From positions 1 through 9,920 of the forward strand of contig CALPSU020000068.1 in the NCBI GenBank assembly GCA_943326315.2: a DNA stretch of 9,920 bases, read 5' to 3'. This document shows positions 5,507-9,920 of this stretch, one piece after another. The notes beneath the pieces are model-generated. The model saw nothing but the letters and a program-made list of their open reading frames with translations, ran no database searches and was not told the DNA's origin. Positions within the stretch are counted from its first letter, which is position 1. Every line of letters starts with the position of its first letter. Source of the stretch: Chryseobacterium gleum. GTDB lineage: Bacteria; Bacteroidota; Bacteroidia; Flavobacteriales_D; Crocinitomicaceae. The position numbers and the translations under genes were made by a program.

Positions 5507-7180
5507 TTATGTATTTAATTTTTTTGTTAATTCTTCGATTTGAGTTGCAAAGAAAATCTTTTTTTCCGGATTAATCAACATTAATTGCTGATAAGCGTAA
5601 ATTGCTTTAGGGAAATTTCCTTGTGCTGCAAAAATTTTAGCTAAAGTTTCACTTACTGGAAGACTGTTTTCGGCTAAACTACTTTTTGCTTTTTTTAATG
5701 GTGAATAAAATTCAGTTCTAGGTCTTTCTATTTGTTTATCAGTCTTTTGAGTTCTTGATATTGAGGGTTCTTCTTTAATGAATTGATCAACTATTGTTTC
5801 AATTTTATCTCTTAAATCTACTTTTATTTGAGTAGAATCTTGTTCAGTTATTTCTTCAAAAATTTCTTCATTTTTTTTGATTTGAACTAATTTTTCTATC
5901 AGCTTATCAACTTTTACTTCAACAAATGTATCGGATAAATCAAAATCATCAATATTTGAAGTTTCTGTAGTTGGGTTATTTGCCTTTAGCCAAGTAGAGA
6001 AAGATTTTTTTGGTGATTTTTTTATTTCAATTGTCGTTTCTATTAATCTAACCGCTTCCTCTACCTCTACCTCAACCTCAATTTCTGACTCTTCCCGAAT
6101 CTCAACCTCAAACTCAACCTTAATCTCAATCTCATTCTCAATATAATTCTCAACCTCATTAGAAACTTCAAAATTACTTGTTACAGCATGAGCTAATATT
6201 TCTATTTCTAGAGGTGCTTCTTCAATTTTTGATTGAGTAGGTAAATCAATACTTTCCATATTGATATACATTGTTTTTTCTATTGATTCATGTGTTTCGT
6301 CAATTGAATTTGAAAAATTAGCACCTAAAATATCGGCCTTCTGATTTTCTATTTCTTCAGAAAGTATTTCGCTTTCTAACAAAGTTGGGATACTAAAATT
6401 ATCATCTATTTTATCCTCAACCTCAACCTCAACCTCATTCTCCTCCCCAACCTCATTTTTTTTCTCGGATCTAAATGAGACAGATTTAAAATCATCAGCT
6501 TCAATTTCTGGTAAAACTGTATCAACTATGATTGGTGTAAAGATTTGAGCAAGGCTTGTGTTATCAAATATTAATTCATCATTTTTTTCTATTTCTTCCT
6601 CATTTATAATATTTAAAGATGCAATATTATTTTCAATAGGTGGAGTAAGACTTTTTTCTAATTCAATTTCAGTTTTAATTTCAACTTCTTGAATTTGATT
6701 TTCAATTTCAGAGTTTAGTTTTATTTCTGTTAAACTATTTTCAATACTTGAATCTTGATTTATTTCAATTGAATTTACAGCTGGAATTTCATTTTCTATA
6801 TCAATTACTCCAGTAAGTTGGTTTTCTAACGCAACCTTAATTTCAGGAGCGACAACAACAGAATTTTTCTCTTGAGACTCAACGTTATTCTCAAACTTTA
6901 CCTCAATGTCAATGTCTATCTCATCCTTAACCTCAATCTTATTTTTAGCTTCTTTCATTAATTCAAATAAACGAACTCTGTCCGTTATTTTGAATGCATG
7001 TTTTTGTAATTCTTCATCAAAACGAATGTCATTGTTTGAAGAAAGTGCTTTTAAATACAATATTGAAAAAGATTGTGCATAAGGATATTTTTCAGCCAAA
7101 AGTTTAAGTGGCTCAATATCCATAGAATTACACGAGTTAGGTGTATTAATTCTTTTCGCTATTTCTTCCAAGTTCATCAT
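5507..7180 (-). CDS. Acidic low-complexity protein with TPR-like C-terminus, function unknown
   Basis: A 557-residue protein in three parts. Residues 1-75 form a compact, probably helical domain (start MMNLEEIAKRINTP, with LLAEKYPYAQSFSILYLKAL further on). About 80-480 is a very acidic, Glu/Ile/Asn/Val-rich linker, probably disordered, with Glu-Val and Glu-Ile dipeptide runs. Residues 510-557 (SETLAKIFAAQGNFPKAIYA and on) read as one TPR-like helical hairpin. No signal peptide or membrane segment is visible, so it should be cytoplasmic. The ATG overlaps the lptE stop by one base (TAATG), implying translational coupling; the second codon is also ATG and either could be used. secG follows after four bases. 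I recall similarly placed proteins beside lptE and secG in other flavobacteria, usually annotated as hypothetical or TPR. A role in envelope assembly is only a guess from position. Confidence 0.88.
   Translation of the reverse strand: MMNLEEIAKRINTPNSCNSMDIEPLKLLAEKYPYAQSFSILYLKALSSNNDIRFDEELQKHAFKITDRVRLFELMKEAKNKIEVKDEIDIDIEVKFENNVESQEKNSVVVAPEIKVALENQLTGVIDIENEIPAVNSIEINQDSSIENSLTEIKLNSEIENQIQEVEIKTEIELEKSLTPPIENNIASLNIINEEEIEKNDELIFDNTSLAQIFTPIIVDTVLPEIEADDFKSVSFRSEKKNEVGEENEVEVEVEDKIDDNFSIPTLLESEILSEEIENQKADILGANFSNSIDETHESIEKTMYINMESIDLPTQSKIEEAPLEIEILAHAVTSNFEVSNEVENYIENEIEIKVEFEVEIREESEIEVEVEVEEAVRLIETTIEIKKSPKKSFSTWLKANNPTTETSNIDDFDLSDTFVEVKVDKLIEKLVQIKKNEEIFEEITEQDSTQIKVDLRDKIETIVDQFIKEEPSISRTQKTDKQIERPRTEFYSPLKKAKSSLAENSLPVSETLAKIFAAQGNFPKAIYAYQQLMLINPEKKIFFATQIEELTKKLNT
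6058..6158. repeat. Degenerate hexamer repeat, major block
   Basis: About 16 degenerate copies of a six-base unit (CTCAAC/CTCAAT on the plus strand, GAGGTT or GAGATT on the coding strand) run through this stretch. They encode alternating Glu with Val or Ile at about residues 341-374 of the acidic protein. Six bases are two codons, so gain or loss of units keeps the frame. Confidence 0.8.
6415..6456. repeat. Hexamer repeat, second block
   Basis: Three perfect CCTCAA units and one CCTCAT open this block, followed by two diverged units and another CCTCAT. They encode a Glu-Val run (EENEVEVEVED) around residues 242-256. This is the least diverged part of the hexamer family, so it is probably the youngest expansion. 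Confidence 0.75.
6901..6940. repeat. Hexamer repeat, third, most diverged block
   Basis: CCTCAATGTCAATGTCTATC and the following bases keep the six-base period with many substitutions. They encode IEVKDEIDIDIEV near residues 80-93. It suggests that the low-complexity linker grew by repeated local hexamer duplication. Confidence 0.5.
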
Positions 7181-7689
7181 TACCAGTTCGAAAATAGTTT
7201 ATTAATTACATCTTGTACAATTTGCTTGTTAATTTCTTCTAAAAGTTCGGCTTCTTTAGATGAGAAGTCAACATCGGAATAATAATCCACAAAACGAGTA
7301 CTTGTTACAACCATTTTATCTTCTTTTGGTTTTGTGATAAAAATACTGAAATTTACAGAAATAGACAATCTATTTTTTGCAGCATTATCTCCTGGTTGAA
7401 TTGCTATCGGAGTAATTGAGTAATTACTTATTATTCCTTCAATTGAAATTTCACCACTTCCACTTTTTGGATTTAATAGTAGTCTAGTATTATTTTGCAC
7501 ACCATCTTTAATACTTTCAGAAAGATTTGCGGCATAACTTACAGGAGCATTTGGAGCAGATAATTCTAATGTTTTAACAGAAAAACTTTTCCATTCTACT
7601 GGCATTGATCCTGAATCAGTGAAAGATACACTTTTAGGCCAACAAGAAGTTAAAAGAAATAAAATTGTAATAATTGTAAAAACCTTCAT
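7180..7689 (-). CDS. lptE: LptE family outer-membrane LPS assembly lipoprotein
   Basis: LptE plugs and supports the LptD barrel that inserts lipopolysaccharide into the outer leaflet of the outer membrane. The 169-residue product starts MKVFTIITILFLLTSC, a lipoprotein signal with lipobox LTSC, so Cys16 would be lipidated after cleavage. The mature part shows features I associate with Bacteroidota LptE: an NRLSISVNFSIF strand (about 105-116), a TRFVDYY segment, and a terminal amphipathic helix EAELLEEINKQIVQDVINKL ending in FSNW. Identity rests on this pattern, the length and the neighbours, since LptE sequences diverge strongly. Both ends are coupled: its ATG shares one base with the stop of the sigma-54 activator, and its stop shares one base with the start of the acidic protein. 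Confidence 0.86.
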   Translation of the reverse strand: MKVFTIITILFLLTSCWPKSVSFTDSGSMPVEWKSFSVKTLELSAPNAPVSYAANLSESIKDGVQNNTRLLLNPKSGSGEISIEGIISNYSITPIAIQPGDNAAKNRLSISVNFSIFITKPKEDKMVVTSTRFVDYYSDVDFSSKEAELLEEINKQIVQDVINKLFSNW

Positions 7690-8939
7690 TAATCTGTTAA
7701 ATTATATTCTTTAATTTTTCTATATAATGTTCGTTCAGAGATACCTAATTCTTCAGATGCATATTTTCGTTTACCTCTGTGTTTTTCAAGTGCCTTTTTT
7801 ATCAGTTCTTTCTCACGATCTTCCAAAGATAATGATTCTTCGATTTCTTCATGAACTTCTATGTCAACAGTATCATTTCTGTGGTAATCTTGTATTGCAG
7901 GTTCCGGATTTTTTTCGGTTAACGTATTTGTTAGTAATAATGTGCTACTTGGTGTGTTTATTTCTTGATACAATCGGTTAACCATAGCCGATTGATCTGT
8001 ATTTAAAGAGATATCACCATTTTGACTAATTAATTCAAGTACTAATTTTTTTAATTCTCCTAAATCCTTTTTCATATCGAATAAGAATTTATACATTAAT
8101 TCTCTATCTGAAAATGTTTCATTTGATTTAGAATCAATAATTTGAGGAGATGTTTCTTCATCTTTTGGTAGATAGAATGTTAATTTATGTCCATCAATTT
8201 CTCTTTCGGTTTCAATTACAGAAACTTGTTCTACTAAATTCCTTAATTGTCGAATATTTCCAGGCCATTTGTAGTTAGTTAATGCTTCAGCTCCTTCAGG
8301 TGTTAATTTTATAGCAGGCATTTTATATTTATCTGCAAAGTCACTAGCGAATTTTCTAAATATTAAATGGATATCTTCTTGTCTATTTCTTAGTGGAGGG
8401 AGAGAAATTGGAATAATATTTAATCTATAAAATAAATCTTCTCTAAATTTTCCAGATGAAATAGCTTTTTGCATATTTTCATTTGTTGCAGCAACTACTC
8501 GAACATTTGTTTTGATGGGTTTTGATGCTCCAACTCGAATAAACTCTCCAGTTTCTAGAACCCTCAATAAGCGCACTTGGGTTTGCATCGGTAGTTCGGC
8601 AACTTCATCTAAAAAAATAGTCCCTCCATTTGCAACTTCAAAATACCCCTGTCTACTTCCGCTAGCACCAGTAAAAGAACCTTTTTCATGGCCGAATAAT
8701 TCAGAATCAATTGTCCCTTCAGGAATTGCTCCGCAGTTTACAGCGATATACTCTCCGTGCTTACGCGCGCTTAATTGATGAATTACTTGAGGAATAATTT
8801 CTTTTCCAGTTCCGCTTTCTCCGGTTACTAAAATTGAAATATCTGTAGTAGCTACTTGAATAGCAACTTCTAATGCTCTATTTAACAATGGGGAATTTCC
8901 GATGATTCCGAAACGTTGTTTTACTTGTTGTAAATTCAT
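7689..8939 (-). CDS. Sigma-54-dependent transcriptional activator, AAA+ and Fis-type HTH, no receiver domain
   Basis: Bacterial enhancer-binding protein of 416 residues that would remodel sigma-54 RNA polymerase by ATP hydrolysis. The AAA+ domain begins almost at once: Walker A GESGTGKE (40-47), the sigma-54-contacting loop GSFTGA (87-92, Ser for the usual Ala), Walker B GGTIFLDE (105-112), sensor I VVAATN (148-153), arginine-finger region KFREDLFYRLN (164-174) and sensor II WPGNIRQL (225-232). Residues 255-370 form a linker with a helical stretch at about 280-305. A Fis-type helix-turn-helix fills about 374-415 (ASEELGISERTLYRKIK). With no N-terminal receiver, GAF or PAS domain, its signal input is not evident. 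It starts 6 bases after the miaB stop, and its TAA overlaps the lptE ATG. Targets cannot be told from this window; envelope genes are a guess from position. Confidence 0.95.
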   Translation of the reverse strand: MNLQQVKQRFGIIGNSPLLNRALEVAIQVATTDISILVTGESGTGKEIIPQVIHQLSARKHGEYIAVNCGAIPEGTIDSELFGHEKGSFTGASGSRQGYFEVANGGTIFLDEVAELPMQTQVRLLRVLETGEFIRVGASKPIKTNVRVVAATNENMQKAISSGKFREDLFYRLNIIPISLPPLRNRQEDIHLIFRKFASDFADKYKMPAIKLTPEGAEALTNYKWPGNIRQLRNLVEQVSVIETEREIDGHKLTFYLPKDEETSPQIIDSKSNETFSDRELMYKFLFDMKKDLGELKKLVLELISQNGDISLNTDQSAMVNRLYQEINTPSSTLLLTNTLTEKNPEPAIQDYHRNDTVDIEVHEEIEESLSLEDREKELIKKALEKHRGKRKYASEELGISERTLYRKIKEYNLTD

Positions 8940-8945
8940 ATTAAA

Positions 8946-9920
8946 TTAGTTTAAAGGAATATGAGGTTTACATATTTCAACTACATCACCTAATAAGGTA
9001 GATGAAGTACAATCTTTTATTTTCACTAAAACATATTGACCTTTATCAAAATCTCCTTTTGGAAAAACTACTACTGAATTTCGTTCATCTCTTCCACTCA
9101 TATCGTCTTTTGATTTTTTAGAGAAACCTTCAACTAATACTTTAGATATTTTTCCAATTTGAGCTTTGTTATTTTCATGTGAATTAGCTCTTTGTTTGTC
9201 AATTATTTTGGTTAAGCGACTTGCTTTTACAGCTTCAGGAACATCGTCTTCGAATTTTCTTTCAGCTAAAGTTTTTGGACGTTCAGAATACGTATACATA
9301 TAAGCAAAACAGAATTTCACTTCTCCTATTAAGCTTAGCGTTTCTTGATGTTCTTCTTCTGTTTCGCCACAAAATCCAGTAATAATATCTGTCGAAATAC
9401 TACAATTTGGTATTATTCTTTGAATAGCAGATATTCTATCTAAATACCATTCTCTAGAATATCCTCGGTTCATTCTTGCTAGAACTTTCGAACTTCCTGA
9501 TTGAACAGGCAAATGTATATATGGACAAATATTTTCATGGCGTGCTATTGTTTCTAAAACTTCATCTGTCATATCTTTTGGATGAGAAGTTGAGAAACGA
9601 ACTCTTAATTCAGGAGAAACAGTTGATACTAATTCTAAAAGTTGAGCGAAATTTGTTGTCGGTAGAGATTCGTCTTTAATTTCACCTTTTGTTGATAAAT
9701 TCCAACGGTAACTGTCAACATTTTGACCAAGTAAAGTAACTTCTCTGTATCCTGATGCAAATAAATCTTTGCATTCTTGTAAAATTGTTTTAGGGTCTCT
9801 TGAGCGCTCTCTTCCTCTGGTAAAAGGTACGACACAAAATGAGCACATATTATCGCATCCTCTCATGATACTTACATAACTAGAAACTCCACCTTGATCT
9901 AATCTAACAGGGGAGATGTC
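8946..9920 (-). CDS. miaB: MiaB, tRNA-2-methylthio-N6-dimethylallyladenosine synthase, N-terminus outside window
   Basis: Radical-SAM methylthiotransferase that converts i6A37 to ms2i6A37 in tRNAs reading UNN codons. The frame is open through the right edge, giving 324 codons. The upstream residues (DISPVRLDQGGVSSYVSI) continue the family sequence, so the ATG at 9866 is internal and not the true start. Visible marks are the radical-SAM cluster motif C-x3-C-x2-C (RGCDNMCSFC, at 9834-9857), FTRGRERSR, the SAM-domain strands VTLLGQNVDSY, HLPVQSGS and STDIITGFCGETEEE, and a C-terminal TRAM domain (about 8955-9155) that binds tRNA. The N-terminal UPF0004 domain with the second iron-sulphur cluster, about 150 residues, is beyond the window. 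MiaB is separated from its relatives MtaB and RimO by the RGCDNMCSFCVVPFTRGRERSR form of the motif. It leads the tight gene run down to secG. Confidence 0.96.
   Translation of the reverse strand, partial: DISPVRLDQGGVSSYVSIMRGCDNMCSFCVVPFTRGRERSRDPKTILQECKDLFASGYREVTLLGQNVDSYRWNLSTKGEIKDESLPTTNFAQLLELVSTVSPELRVRFSTSHPKDMTDEVLETIARHENICPYIHLPVQSGSSKVLARMNRGYSREWYLDRISAIQRIIPNCSISTDIITGFCGETEEEHQETLSLIGEVKFCFAYMYTYSERPKTLAERKFEDDVPEAVKASRLTKIIDKQRANSHENNKAQIGKISKVLVEGFSKKSKDDMSGRDERNSVVVFPKGDFDKGQYVLVKIKDCTSSTLLGDVVEICKPHIPLN

Noticed and set aside
6058..6456. Repeated CTCAAC units as a possible CRISPR-like or minisatellite array
   Set aside because: The units are six bases with no spacers, lie within an open coding frame and encode Glu-Val runs, so they are coding simple-sequence repeats.
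9635..9835. Minus-strand 66-codon frame inside miaB
   Set aside because: It overlaps the radical-SAM domain of miaB in another frame, whose motifs are clearly intact.

Overview
This window reads as chromosomal DNA of a low-GC member of the Bacteroidota, most likely Flavobacteriales. The evidence is the strong AT bias, the A-rich translation starts with almost no Shine-Dalgarno sequences, the Bacteroidota-type LptE, and the gene order miaB / sigma-54 activator / lptE / TPR-like protein / secG / groES / groL. I recall that order as common in flavobacteria. Every gene I can support is on the minus strand, so transcription runs from the right edge to the left edge. No RNA gene, transposon or CRISPR array is visible, and no gene-free stretch exceeds about 200 bases.

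Right to left. 9920-8946 is the C-terminal two thirds of miaB (tRNA ms2i6A methylthiotransferase), cut by the window edge. Six bases later comes a receiver-less sigma-54 activator (8939-7689). It is joined by a one-base TAATG overlap to lptE (7689-7180), which overlaps in the same way a 557-residue acidic, low-complexity protein with a TPR-like end (7180-5507). After four bases comes secG (5502-5203). This tight run looks like one operon spanning tRNA modification, transcription control, LPS export and protein secretion. A 152-base spacer with a cluster of TGACAT half-sites and a candidate promoter precedes groES (5050-4775) and groL (4723-3086). The two chaperonin genes are separated by 51 bases holding a hairpin. 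groL is followed by one hairpin and then a strong intrinsic terminator (2961-2997).

Downstream of the terminator a new transcription unit appears to start. A candidate TAnnTTTG promoter almost touches the start of a 117-residue single-membrane-pass protein of unknown function (2889-2536). After an 88-base AT-rich spacer with a perfect 17-bp palindrome comes a long reading frame running off the left edge (2447-1). I identify it as DabA (DUF2309/UPF0753), the zinc-binding, carbonic-anhydrase-like subunit of the DAB inorganic carbon accumulation system. Its key residues are all present, with nearly the spacing I recall for the characterised protein. Its usual partner DabB is not on the upstream side, so it must be beyond the left edge or elsewhere.

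Most of the window is conserved housekeeping. The parts most worth a second look are the dabA unit with its small unknown membrane protein, the half-site cluster before groES, and the in-frame GAGGTT hexamer repeats in the acidic protein. I see no convincing sign of a wholly new system.
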